From Winogradskyella flava (GTDB lineage Bacteria > Bacteroidota > Bacteroidia > Flavobacteriales > Flavobacteriaceae): a DNA stretch of 64,000 nt. The notes beneath the pieces were generated by a model. That model saw nothing but the letters and a program-made list of their open reading frames with translations, was not told where the DNA came from and ran no database searches. Both the position numbers and the translations under genes were made by a program. Of this stretch, positions 52,899 to 60,577 are shown in pieces. The first letter of the stretch is position 1, and the number at the start of each line of letters is the position of its first letter. The DNA lies in assembly GCF_014243395.1 (NCBI RefSeq), contig NZ_JACLCP010000003.1, positions 62,001-126,000 of the forward strand, given 5' to 3'.

Positions 52899-53028
52899 AT
52901 AACATGTTTGTGTATGGTTCGTTGCGGAAAATCAGCCATGATTTTCCGCCGTAATCGAAAGAAAGCAATGAATTTCGATTAGGCATTCAACTGCAATGAA
53001 CTATATCAAGTTTGTTAGCCCATGTTAT
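52899..53028. repeat. Compound palindrome at a cassette boundary
   Basis: Outer arms ATAACATG / CATGTTAT (52899-52906, 53021-53028), an inner perfect 11-bp hairpin GCGGAAAATCA / TGATTTTCCGC (52924-52949) and a 9-bp hairpin TAATCGAAA / TTTCGATTA (52952-52981). It fills the space between the precursor gene and the two-helix protein gene. The layout recalls integron attC sites, but the conserved 7-base core is not exact. Confidence 0.6.
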
Positions 53029-53448
53029 TTATTCCACAACTCGACTTTTAATTTTCTTAATTACATCATCGAATTGATTCTTACTTCTGTACCATAAAAT
53101 CAGAAGAAAGATTCCAACTAAAAGTCCGATAACAGTCACAACTACAAAGACTGTAAATTTCTTATTTGATTCTCCAAATTCAAAAGTCAATAGAGTTGCT
53201 AAAAATGATATTCCAACAGACAATAAAAATATTGCAAAGTTCAAATAAAGTGAATTCGGCGAGCCTCTTTCTATAATTTGTAATTCTGCTTCACTAACTT
53301 CATAAAGAACCAAAGAGTCATATCGTCCTCGTCTAATTTTTGGTCCTTTTATTCCGCTTTCCGATTCCGCTTTCTTTTCAAAATGTTCAACAATTTCCCC
53401 TTCTTGAATTTCTGAATCGATAGCTTTTATTTTCTTGTTTTCTGCCAT
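53029..53448 (-). CDS. Two-helix membrane protein paired with a Cas2-like protein
   Basis: 139 residues. A soluble N-terminal ~70 residues (KKAESESGIKGPKIRRGRYDSLVLYEVSEAELQIIERG) precede two membrane helices at ~70-87 (LNFAIFLLSVGISFLATLL) and ~98-118 (KFTVFVVVTVIGLLVGIFLLILWY), and a short basic tail (KNQFDDVIKKIKSRVVE). Hairpin membrane proteins of this kind are often effectors in defence modules; it is not a match I can name. It follows the Cas2-like gene with a 10-bp gap and is likely co-expressed. Confidence 0.65.
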   Translation of the reverse strand: MAENKKIKAIDSEIQEGEIVEHFEKKAESESGIKGPKIRRGRYDSLVLYEVSEAELQIIERGSPNSLYLNFAIFLLSVGISFLATLLTFEFGESNKKFTVFVVVTVIGLLVGIFLLILWYRSKNQFDDVIKKIKSRVVE

Positions 53449-53458
53449 AATTCAAAAA

Positions 53459-53731
53459 TTAAAGGTTCTTTTTAAGCCATTCGTTTCTGCATATTACATT
53501 TCTCCAAGCCGCAATAGAACCGGATTTAACAACAAAAATTCGACTTCCTTTTGGAACAATTTCAGCTATTGCGTCTCGAACTTCTTTGGCTCTTTCTTTT
53601 GTTACGACTGCCCATGTCGATTCCGTAATATGCGCCCAAGTCCCATAACTTTTAAAAAACTCATACAAGGTTTCATAATCCTCATCAGTAGCATTTTTTA
53701 AGTCATAACTTATTATAAATGTTTTTTTCAT
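53459..53731 (-). CDS. Cas2-like / SinR-family small protein
   Basis: 90 residues with the beta-alpha-beta-beta-alpha-beta ferredoxin-like pattern of the Cas2/VapD superfamily: MKKTFIISYDLKNATDEDYETLYEFFKSYG (strand, Asp, helix), WAHITESTWAVVT, and AEIVPKGSRIFVVKSGS. The conserved YDL at residues 9-11 and the ESTW segment resemble stand-alone SinR/Cas2-like proteins. There is no CRISPR array or cas1 within the window, so it is unlikely to be a spacer acquisition subunit. First gene of a pair with the membrane protein above. RNase or TA-like roles are possible. Confidence 0.75.
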   Translation of the reverse strand: MKKTFIISYDLKNATDEDYETLYEFFKSYGTWAHITESTWAVVTKERAKEVRDAIAEIVPKGSRIFVVKSGSIAAWRNVICRNEWLKKNL

Positions 53732-53896
53732 TCGTTTATTCTCTTTCTAATTTGGGATAAAACGTTATATCAAAACAAAATAACGTGATGTCTCATGATA
53801 TTTTTGGGATAACAGAACTTTAGTCTAGTTTATCAGTAGATAAAACTAAAACATTGAAGTATACCATACTATACGTAACCTTACGTATTTTTTGAG

Positions 53897-54685
53897 CTAG
53901 TTTATGTAGACGTTGGTTACTAGCTTCTCAACGGTAGGATGGTCATTTCCACCTGCAGGTTCTATGGTAATATTAAGGGATTCAGCATGGTCTATATACG
54001 CCATGGTCATGAGATTTTTGTCTTTGGAGATGACACCCATATTAATCATTTCGCCTTCGACATCGGCCCACATTTGGTAGTCGTGGTCAGCATCGAGCTT
54101 TGGTAAGCGTTCCGTATTAATCACCACGGACTTGGTCTTATGGTTCACATAACTCACGACTTTGGCTTCAGGTAGTAAGTCGTTGCCTTTTAAGATGTAT
54201 TGCTCGGTATCAGGATTTACAATAGCGGTATAAAAAGTGTTGGTGTCTTGGAGTTCCTTATTGAGGACCTCAATAGTGGTATTTAATTCGGTGTTGTTGG
54301 ATTCCACCGTTTGTAGTTGTTGTTTCACATCGTTTAATTGGTTGTACATCCAAAAACTGCCTGCCAATAAAAAGGCGGCAATACTGGCAGCAATACCTAA
54401 ATACCACTTCGTATTGTTTTTGGGTTGTAAGTGAACCACTTTGGTATCATTTGAAGCGGAAGATTTTATGGCATCCAACAGTTGCGACTTTACAGCAGCA
54501 GGAGGCGCAATGGCATTGTCTTGGCCAAGTTGTTCAAAGTCGGCTTCTAACTGGTCAAAGTGAGCTTTGAGTTCAGCATCAGATGCGAGGAGTTGCTCAA
54601 TCTGTTCGCGGTCTTTCGCGTTGAGTTCTCCAAGCACATATTGCGCTAATAATCCGTTTTCCAGTAGCATCTTCTTATCCATCAT
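53897..54685 (-). CDS. RskA-type anti-sigma factor
   Basis: 262 residues. The N-terminal cytoplasmic region (MLLENGLLAQYVLGELNAKDREQIEQLLASDAELKAHFDQLEADFEQL) is the helical anti-sigma domain without the zinc HxxxCxxC motif. It is followed by a transmembrane helix near 92-110 (WYLGIAASIAAFLLAGSFWM), a coiled coil (QLNDVKQQLQTVESNNTELNTTIEVLNKEL) and a periplasmic RskA C-terminal domain (DHDYQMWADVEGEMINMGVI). I start at the ATG at 54685, overlapping the sigma factor stop by one base. Holds the partner ECF sigma factor at the membrane until an envelope signal. Confidence 0.88.
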   Translation of the reverse strand: MMDKKMLLENGLLAQYVLGELNAKDREQIEQLLASDAELKAHFDQLEADFEQLGQDNAIAPPAAVKSQLLDAIKSSASNDTKVVHLQPKNNTKWYLGIAASIAAFLLAGSFWMYNQLNDVKQQLQTVESNNTELNTTIEVLNKELQDTNTFYTAIVNPDTEQYILKGNDLLPEAKVVSYVNHKTKSVVINTERLPKLDADHDYQMWADVEGEMINMGVISKDKNLMTMAYIDHAESLNITIEPAGGNDHPTVEKLVTNVYIN

Positions 54686-55242
54686 CACAGTGCATTTAGT
54701 ATTAGTAGTAGTACACTTATCGTCTTGCTGTAGGTAGTTCTGAGTTGTTTTAGGGCTTGGCGTACATAAGATTTAAACGTTCCTAAGGGCACATCCATTT
54801 CTTGGTGCGCTTCTTTATGGGTTAACCCTTTAAAATACACCAATTCAATAGCCTCTTTGTGGTGCGCCTCTAAGGTGGTAATAGCACCATTAAGCTCTAA
54901 ATACTCAGATTCTATACTAATAGCATCATCTTCTTTATTAGTATGTACACTAAAATCATCGGTTTGGATGAGCGGATCCGTTTTTCTCAGCACATTTAAC
55001 GTTTTGTTCTTGGCAATACGATACACCCAAGTATAAAAACGGCCCTTGCTGGCATCATAGTTATCAGCCTTGTCCCAAACGGTCATAAAGGTATCCTGTA
55101 AGAGGTTTTGGGCTTTACCTTCATCCTTAATCATTTTTAAAATAACACTATAGATAGCACCAGAATAATTGTCGTACAGTAGTGATAGCGCTCGCTCGTC
55201 CTTATCTTTTAATTGTTGAATAAGTCTACTGTCGTCTTGCAT
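54685..55242 (-). CDS. ECF RNA polymerase sigma factor
   Basis: 185 residues. Region 2 (LYDNYSGAIYSVILKMIKDEGKAQNLLQDTFMTVWDKADNYD) and region 4 (TLEAHHKEAIELVYFKGLTHKEAHQEMDVPLGTFKSYVRQALKQLR) are complete. The sequence corresponds to the common extracytoplasmic function sigma group that is encoded with an RskA-like anti-sigma factor. The gene is divergent from a fasciclin gene that is often in the same regulon (family knowledge; not shown here). Autoregulation is likely. Confidence 0.93.
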   Translation of the reverse strand: MQDDSRLIQQLKDKDERALSLLYDNYSGAIYSVILKMIKDEGKAQNLLQDTFMTVWDKADNYDASKGRFYTWVYRIAKNKTLNVLRKTDPLIQTDDFSVHTNKEDDAISIESEYLELNGAITTLEAHHKEAIELVYFKGLTHKEAHQEMDVPLGTFKSYVRQALKQLRTTYSKTISVLLLILNAL

Positions 55243-55372
55243 TAGTGTTAAAGATTTCCCAAAAATAAAGGGTTGCTCATCCGTGAAGGATAAGCCTGTG
55301 TAAATATAAATGAAAGCACTTCAAAAACGAAATAAGTGTTCAAATTAGTTTAACCAAAAATTTAAAAAAATC

Positions 55373-55885
55373 ATGAAAAAGTTAGTATTTGTATTCACAA
55401 CTTTAGTCGCATTAACATTCTCACAGAAAGCTACGGCGCAAGGAACCATTGTAGACGCAGCAGTAAGCAATGAGAATTTCACAACTTTAGTAGCAGCTTT
55501 AAAGGCAGCCGACTTAGTAGAGGCCTTACAAGGTGACGGGCCTTTTACCGTATTTGCACCAACTAACGATGCCTTTGCAAAAATTGACGAAGCCACTTTA
55601 GGAAGCTTATTAAAGCCAGAGAATAAGGAAACCTTAGCAAAAATATTAACCTACCACGTGGTGTCAGGAAAGTTAATGGCAAGTGATGTCGTAGCAGCTC
55701 TAAAGAAAGGTAAAGGCAAAGTTGAGGTAGAAACCTTAGCAGGACAAAAGTTAACTGTGATGCAAAAAGATGGAAAGATTTGGTTGAAAGACCAAGCGGG
55801 CAATTACAGTGAGATCACAGCGACAGATGTAGCAGGAAGCAATGGCGTGATTCACGTAATTGATACTGTAGTAATGCCTAAATAG
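55373..55885 (+). CDS. Secreted fasciclin-domain protein
   Basis: 170 residues with a signal peptide (MKKLVFVFTTLVALTFSQKATAQ). One FAS1 domain is complete: TIVDAAVSNENFTTLVAALKAADLVEAL, GPFTVFAPTNDAFAKI, YHVVSGKLMASDV and NGVIHVIDTVVMPK, the H1 and H2 motifs. Such proteins mediate adhesion or biofilm interactions at the surface. The gene is divergent from the ECF sigma factor and separated from it by 130 bp, so may be controlled by it. A good terminator follows. Confidence 0.93.
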   Translation: MKKLVFVFTTLVALTFSQKATAQGTIVDAAVSNENFTTLVAALKAADLVEALQGDGPFTVFAPTNDAFAKIDEATLGSLLKPENKETLAKILTYHVVSGKLMASDVVAALKKGKGKVEVETLAGQKLTVMQKDGKIWLKDQAGNYSEITATDVAGSNGVIHVIDTVVMPK

Positions 55886-55998
55886 TGGTTAAGTGTTAAT
55901 AGTTAGATTAGCGCATTACGACAACGCTATTAGTTAAGATTTTGGTTGATGGTGATTAATAGCGAGGCAATTTTAGAGATGAAATTGCTATGAGAGAG

Positions 55999-56029
55999 AA
56001 AAGCACTTACAGCAATGTAAGTGCTTTTT
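55999..56029 (+). terminator. Terminator of the fasciclin gene
   Basis: AAAAGCACTTAC / GTAAGTGCTTTTT with a 6-base loop and T run. Confidence 0.85.
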
Positions 56030-56067
56030 GGTTTGTATGGTGTTTTCTGTCACTTCTAGTTTCAAGA

Positions 56068-56205
56068 TGTCACTTCGAGTGATTTCAACTTGTTGAAATT
56101 GTGCTTCGACGAGCTCAGCAGAATTATCGATAAGCTTGTTTAGTTCTATTGGTTCTCGATACAAATTTTATCTTCTGCCGAATCTAAAATTCACTCGAAC
56201 TGACA
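56068..56205. repeat. Long palindromic repeat, copy D (long form)
   Basis: 138 bp, TGTCACTTCGAGTG ... CACTCGAACTGACA with an extra 5' arm (ATTTCAACTTGTTGAAAT and CTTCGACGAGCTCAGCA) compared with copies A-C, and the shared GGTTCTCGATACAAATTTT core. First of four units in tandem. Confidence 0.88.
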
Positions 56206-56246
56206 TTTGTAGTTCATTGAGTTATTGGCTTACATGTTTAGATGCC

Positions 56247-56384
56247 TGTCACTTCGAGTGATTTCAACTTGTTGAAATTGTACTTCGACGAGCTCAGCAG
56301 AACTATCGAGAAGCTTGTTTAGTTCTATTGGTTCTCGATACAAATTTTAGCTTCCATCGAATCTAAAATCCACTCGAACTGACA
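56247..56384. repeat. Long palindromic repeat, copy E (long form)
   Basis: 138 bp, nearly identical to copy D and the same orientation. The 41-bp spacer before it (GTAGTTCATTGAGTTATTGG...) recurs before copy G. Confidence 0.88.
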
Positions 56385-56433
56385 TTGGTAGTTCGTTTAG
56401 TTATTAGTTTACCCGTTTGAAGTTTAAGATTTA

Positions 56434-56550
56434 TGTCACTTCGAGTGAAATTCCTTTTTTGGAATTTTGTATCGAGAAGTCTTGTTAGTTATAAAGGTTC
56501 TCGATACAAATTTTATCTTCTGCCGAATCTAAAATTCACTCGAACTGACA
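56434..56550. repeat. Long palindromic repeat, copy F (short form)
   Basis: 117 bp, short form like copies A and B, inside the tandem row of long forms. Confidence 0.88.
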
Positions 56551-56591
56551 TTTGTAGTTCATTGAGTTATTGGCTTACATGCTTAGATGCC

Positions 56592-56729
56592 TGTCACTTC
56601 GAGTGATTTCAACTTGTTGAAATTGTACTTCGACAAGCTCAGCAGAGCTATCGATAAGTCTTTCTAGTTGTATTGGTTCTCGATACAAATTTCGTCCTCT
56701 GTCGCGTCCAAAATTCACTCGAACTGACA
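56592..56729. repeat. Long palindromic repeat, copy G (long form)
   Basis: 138 bp, long form with CTTCGACAAGCTCAGCA variant. The 41-bp spacer before it is almost identical to that before copy E. The 956-bp gap 55886-56841 holds only two terminators and this array. Confidence 0.88.
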
Positions 56730-56786
56730 ATTAGGTTTCATTACTAGGTTTTCAATAACTACATCAACTGTGATTACTTCAAATAA

Positions 56787-56816
56787 AAAAGCACTTGCAT
56801 TTTTGCAAGTGCTTTT
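56787..56816 (-). terminator. Terminator of the YceI-family gene
   Basis: GCACTTGCA / TGCAAGTGC stem with a 4-base loop, flanked by A and T runs in both directions. Confidence 0.85.
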
Positions 56817-56841
56817 GATATTTAAAAACATGATACTATTC

Positions 56842-57507
56842 CTAGCTATCCATCGCCGCTTTCTCCGCAACCAAAGTCACCTTAAGTTCAATATCATCAT
56901 TGATAAACTTATCACCTAAACCATCAAAGAATGATTTAGAACCATACTTCACGTTCCACTTAGAACGATCGATAGTAAAGGTTTCGCTTGTCAATGTCAT
57001 GGTATCACCATCCATAGCTGTTGTTACTGGGAAACTAATATTGTTTGTAGCATCTTTCATGGTTAGGTTACCAGAAAGCATGGTTTTTCCATCAACAGTT
57101 TCAATACCTGTAACTTCAAACTTTGCAGTAGGATATGTTTCGACATCAAAAAAGTCAGCACTAGTTAAGTGTCCTGTTAGTTTCGCATTACCTTTTTCTT
57201 CGGCAGGAATATCAGTAACCACAATGCTATTCATATCAATAGTAAAGTCGCCACTTTCAATAGTACCATCGTTTACCTTTACAGCACCGTTTGCTACTGA
57301 AATTGTACCCGTATGAGAGCCTGTTGGTTTAAATCCTTTCCATTCTACCATGGATTTGTCTGCTACCGTATTATAGGTTACCGCTGTTACTTCTGCAACG
57401 GCAGCTTCTTCAGCCGCTGTAGTTTCTGCTTCTTTAGCTTTGTCTTTACAGCTCGAAAATGCCACTAAAGCAACTACAGTTAAAATTTTAAAAAATGATG
57501 TTTTCAT
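56842..57507 (-). CDS. YceI-family lipid-binding lipoprotein
   Basis: 221 residues from the ATG at 57507 (MKTSFFKILTVVALVAFSSC), giving a lipobox Cys at 20. The longer frame to 57543 has no signal. The mature part is an Ala/Glu-rich linker and then a YceI beta-barrel (KSMVEWKGFKPTGSHTGTISVANGAVKVNDGTIESGDFTIDMNSI ... KYGSKSFFDGLGDKFINDDIELKVTL). YceI domains bind isoprenoid or other lipids. Faces the periplasm or surface. Monocistronic with a dedicated terminator and divergent from grpE. Confidence 0.92.
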   Translation of the reverse strand: MKTSFFKILTVVALVAFSSCKDKAKEAETTAAEEAAVAEVTAVTYNTVADKSMVEWKGFKPTGSHTGTISVANGAVKVNDGTIESGDFTIDMNSIVVTDIPAEEKGNAKLTGHLTSADFFDVETYPTAKFEVTGIETVDGKTMLSGNLTMKDATNNISFPVTTAMDGDTMTLTSETFTIDRSKWNVKYGSKSFFDGLGDKFINDDIELKVTLVAEKAAMDS

Positions 57508-57592
57508 GTCAGTGTATGTTTTGAATTTGTTTGTGAGTCGCAAAGTTAAGGATAACCTTTCCTTTAGTATTATAAAAAAATGTTAATGACAT

Positions 57593-57625
57593 TTTGACAT
57601 TTTTATAATAATGGCAGTACTTTTG
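57593..57625 (+). promoter_or_regulatory. Promoter of grpE-dnaJ
   Basis: TTTG at 57593-57596 and an exact -7 box TACTTTTG at 57618-57625, spacer 21. The ATG lies 47 bp downstream. No CIRCE element is evident. Confidence 0.45.
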
Positions 57626-57672
57626 CAACCCTAAATCGTAGATTTAATTCAGACTAAAAAACGAGACTCAAA

Positions 57673-58224
57673 ATGAGCAAAAAAGATAAAAACAAAGACG
57701 TAGAAGAACCACAGGTTGAAGATACAGCAACAGCTACTGCAGAAGCAGAAGATCAAAAAGACGAGAGATCGGCTGAGGAGCAACTACGAGATCAACTAGC
57801 AGCAGAGAAAGACAAATTTATGCGTTTGTTTGCTGAGTTTGAAAACTATAAGAAGCGAACCAATAAGGAGCGTATTGAGTTATTCAAGACTGCAAGTGAG
57901 GGTGTAATGGTGTCCATGCTTCCTGTATTGGATGATTTTGAACGTGCATTGATGCATATTGAAGAAGACAAGGAGGCCGAAGAACTGCGTAAAGGTGTTT
58001 TGTTGATTTATAACAAGCTTTTGACCACCTTAGAGCAAAAAGGCTTATCAAAAATTGAAGTGAACAAAGGGGATACTTTTAATGCTGATGATCACGAAGC
58101 TGTGACACAGATTCCTGCGCCAAGTGAGGATTTAAAAGGAAAAATTATTGATGTTGTGGAGCGAGGCTACAAGTTGGGAGATAAAGTGATTCGTTTCCCT
58201 AAAGTAGTTATAGGGCAGGCATAG
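57673..58224 (+). CDS. grpE: Nucleotide exchange factor GrpE
   Basis: 183 residues. An acidic N-terminal tail (KDVEEPQVEDTATATAEAEDQKDERSAEEQ) is followed by the long dimeric helix (LAAEKDKFMRLFAEFENYKKRTNKERIE) and the C-terminal beta domain (NADDHEAVTQIPA ... KIIDVVERGYKLGDKVIRFPKVVIG). Accelerates ADP release from DnaK. It precedes dnaJ by 42 bp, with a small hairpin in between; dnaK is not in this window. Confidence 0.96.
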   Translation: MSKKDKNKDVEEPQVEDTATATAEAEDQKDERSAEEQLRDQLAAEKDKFMRLFAEFENYKKRTNKERIELFKTASEGVMVSMLPVLDDFERALMHIEEDKEAEELRKGVLLIYNKLLTTLEQKGLSKIEVNKGDTFNADDHEAVTQIPAPSEDLKGKIIDVVERGYKLGDKVIRFPKVVIGQA

Positions 58225-58229
58225 AAAAG

Positions 58230-58249
58230 ATTTCCACTTTCGTGGAAAT
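58230..58249. repeat. Small hairpin ATTTCCAC-TTTC-GTGGAAAT
   Basis: Perfect 8-bp stem with a TTTC loop in the grpE-dnaJ gap. Same architecture as 40945-40964, so probably a dispersed short palindrome family. No T run, so not a standard terminator. Confidence 0.6.
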
Positions 58250-58266
58250 AAATAACAAGTTATTTG

Positions 58267-59382
58267 ATGAAAGAAGATTATTACGACATACTAGGAGTAA
58301 ACAAAGGCGCTTCGGACTCGGAGATTAAAAAAGCCTATCGCAAGATGGCCTTAAAATATCATCCTGATAAAAACCCTGATGACAAAGAAGCTGAAGAAAA
58401 ATTTAAGCAAGCAGCTGAAGCTTACGAGGTTCTAAGTGATGCCGACAAGAAAGCACGTTACGACCAATTTGGTCACCAAGCCTTTGAAGGTGGTGGTGGC
58501 TTTGGCGGAGGTGGTATGAATATGGATGACATATTTAGCCAGTTCGGTGATATTTTTGGTGGTGCTTTTGGTGGAGGCGGTTTTAGCGGCTTCGGAGGCG
58601 GTGGCAGACAACGCGTGGTTAAGGGTAGTAACCTAAGAATTCGCGTGAAGCTAACGTTGGAAGAAGTGGCCAATGGTGTCGAAAAGAAAATAAAGGTAAA
58701 GCGTAAGAAGCAAGCTGAGGGTACAACCTATAAAACTTGTGGCACCTGTAATGGTTCTGGTCAAGTGACACGGGTTACCAATACCATTCTAGGTAGAATG
58801 CAAACGGCGTCTCCTTGCCAAACCTGTGGAGGTGCTGGTCAGACCATTGATAAAAAACCATCAGATGCAGATGCTCAAGGATTAAAAGTTGCCGAAGAAA
58901 CCGTTTCAGTCAAGATTCCAGCAGGTGTGGTAGATGGCATGCAACTAAAGGTAACCGGAAAAGGTAACGACGCGCCAGGAAATGGCATTGCGGGCGACTT
59001 GTTAGTGGTGATCCAAGAAGAGGAGCACCCAACCTTAAAGCGTGAAGGTGATAATCTGCATTATGATATGTATGTGAGTCTACCTGATGCCGTTTTAGGA
59101 ACCTCCAAGGAAATCGATACGGTTACTGGTAAAGTGAGAATTAAGATTGATGCTGGTGTACAATCCGGAAAAATCTTAAGATTAAGAGGTAAAGGTATTC
59201 CAAGTATCAATGGATATGGTAAAGGTGATTTATTGGTGCACGTAAATGTTTGGACACCAAAGACTTTAAGCAAAAATCAGAAAGAATTTTTTGAAAGTAT
59301 GCGAGAAGATGAACATTTTGAGCCTAAGCCAGAAAGCTCGGATAAATCTTTTTTTGAAAAGGTAAAAGATATGTTTTCATAA
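58267..59382 (+). CDS. dnaJ: Chaperone DnaJ with a reduced zinc domain
   Basis: 371 residues from the ATG at 58267. The J-domain has HPD in LKYHPDKNP; a Gly/Phe-rich stretch follows (~75-115). The zinc region contains only two CxxCxGxG repeats (CGTCNGSG and CQTCGGAG) instead of the canonical four, so only one zinc site can form. C-terminal peptide-binding domains follow ([32 protein letters not shown]). This short version is usual in Flavobacteria, as far as I recall. Cochaperone of DnaK in protein folding; operon with grpE. Confidence 0.95.
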   Translation: MKEDYYDILGVNKGASDSEIKKAYRKMALKYHPDKNPDDKEAEEKFKQAAEAYEVLSDADKKARYDQFGHQAFEGGGGFGGGGMNMDDIFSQFGDIFGGAFGGGGFSGFGGGGRQRVVKGSNLRIRVKLTLEEVANGVEKKIKVKRKKQAEGTTYKTCGTCNGSGQVTRVTNTILGRMQTASPCQTCGGAGQTIDKKPSDADAQGLKVAEETVSVKIPAGVVDGMQLKVTGKGNDAPGNGIAGDLLVVIQEEEHPTLKREGDNLHYDMYVSLPDAVLGTSKEIDTVTGKVRIKIDAGVQSGKILRLRGKGIPSINGYGKGDLLVHVNVWTPKTLSKNQKEFFESMREDEHFEPKPESSDKSFFEKVKDMFS

Positions 59383-59416
59383 ATACCTTTAGGTTAAATA
59401 AAAAATAGTATATTTG

Positions 59417-59449
59417 AATTACCGTTAATGCTAATTAGCGGTAATTTTT
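59417..59449 (+). terminator. Terminator of grpE-dnaJ
   Basis: AATTACCG / CGGTAATT stem with a 14-base loop and a T run. Confidence 0.7.
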
Positions 59450-59469
59450 CTTTTTCATAGCAATTTTTT

Positions 59470-59512
59470 CCCATCCTTATCTAACCATAAGGGTGGGTTT
59501 TGTTTTTTAGAC
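59470..59512 (+). terminator. Second hairpin downstream of dnaJ
   Basis: CCCATCCTTAT / ATAAGGGTGGG, one G-U pair, 6-base loop, followed by a T-rich stretch. It may back up the previous terminator. Confidence 0.55.
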
Positions 59513-59648
59513 CTAAACTTAGTTGTAGGTTCAAAAAATATGGTGCTTTTTCAATTAAAAAAGGGCAATTAGTAATGGCTTAATGCTATTAAATCTTCAA
59601 CATTTAATATATTTACGAACTAACCTATTTTAAAAATCAAATTCTATT

Positions 59649-60575
59649 ATGAATGACTTATTAGTTGCTGATTCCGTATCTAAAAATTTCGGAAAATTTA
59701 AAGCACTAAATCAAGTATCTATTGCCGTACCAAAGGGTAGCATCTTTGGATTACTAGGTCCAAATGGCGCAGGTAAAACCACACTAATCCGAATCATTAA
59801 TCAAATCACCATGCCAGATGATGGTGCTGTAATGTTAGATGGACAACCCTTAAAGCCAGAACATATTAGAGATATCGGCTACTTGCCAGAAGAGCGTGGT
59901 CTTTACAAATCCATGAAAGTAGGTGAGCAGGCGCTGTATTTGGCACAACTAAAGGGCATGTCTAAATCCGAAGCTAAAAGTAGATTAAAACATTGGTTTG
60001 AGAAGTTGGAAATAGGCGATTGGTGGAACAAGAAGATTCAAGAATTAAGTAAAGGTCAAGCCCAAAAGATCCAGTTTATAGTTACGGTATTACATAGACC
60101 AAAACTTCTGATTTTTGATGAACCGTTTTCTGGGTTTGATCCTATTAATGCCAATTTAATTAAGGATGAAATCTTGAAATTACGCGACGAGGGTGCAACA
60201 GTTATTTTTTCGACACATCGGATGGAATCCGTAGAAGAATTGTGCGATCATATAGCGTTGCTTCATAAATCGAACAAAGTTTTAGATGGCAAACTCAATG
60301 ATATAAAACGGCAGTATAAGACCAATACGTTTGAGGTTGGTTTACAGTCTAATAATAGTGACGTCGTGTTGGCAGAAATCAAAGATAAGTTTGAAGTTTT
60401 GCCTGCCACCTTTAGAAATTTGAATGATGATATTAAGTTGAATATAAAAATAGAGGAATCGATATCGTCCAATGATTTGTTATCGTTTCTAGCGACAAAA
60501 GCAGAGGTGCATCATTTTGTTGAAGTGATACCTACGGCTAACGATATTTTTATTCAAACTGTAAAAAATAACTAA
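59649..60575 (+). CDS. ABC exporter ATPase, NatA-like (DUF4162)
   Basis: 308 residues. Walker A GPNGAGKTT near 39-47, signature LSKGQAQK (a variant of LSGGQ), Walker B LLIFDEPFSGFDP. The C-terminal ~90 residues (TFEVGLQSNNSDVVLAEIKDKFEVLPAT) form the DUF4162 extension. It pairs with the ABC-2 permease gene 2 bp downstream. Homologous pairs export Na+ (NatAB) or antibiotics; substrate unproven. Start of a five-gene same-strand run toward the end of the window. Confidence 0.9.
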   Translation: MNDLLVADSVSKNFGKFKALNQVSIAVPKGSIFGLLGPNGAGKTTLIRIINQITMPDDGAVMLDGQPLKPEHIRDIGYLPEERGLYKSMKVGEQALYLAQLKGMSKSEAKSRLKHWFEKLEIGDWWNKKIQELSKGQAQKIQFIVTVLHRPKLLIFDEPFSGFDPINANLIKDEILKLRDEGATVIFSTHRMESVEELCDHIALLHKSNKVLDGKLNDIKRQYKTNTFEVGLQSNNSDVVLAEIKDKFEVLPATFRNLNDDIKLNIKIEESISSNDLLSFLATKAEVHHFVEVIPTANDIFIQTVKNN

Positions 60576-60577
60576 GC

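Noticed and set aside
53459-53731. CRISPR adaptation gene cas2
   Set aside because: The fold fits but there is no cas1, array or other cas gene in the window, and its partner is a membrane protein.
56068-56729. CRISPR array
   Set aside because: Units are long imperfect palindromes of 117-138 bp and spacers are repeated rather than unique; no cas1 or effector genes.
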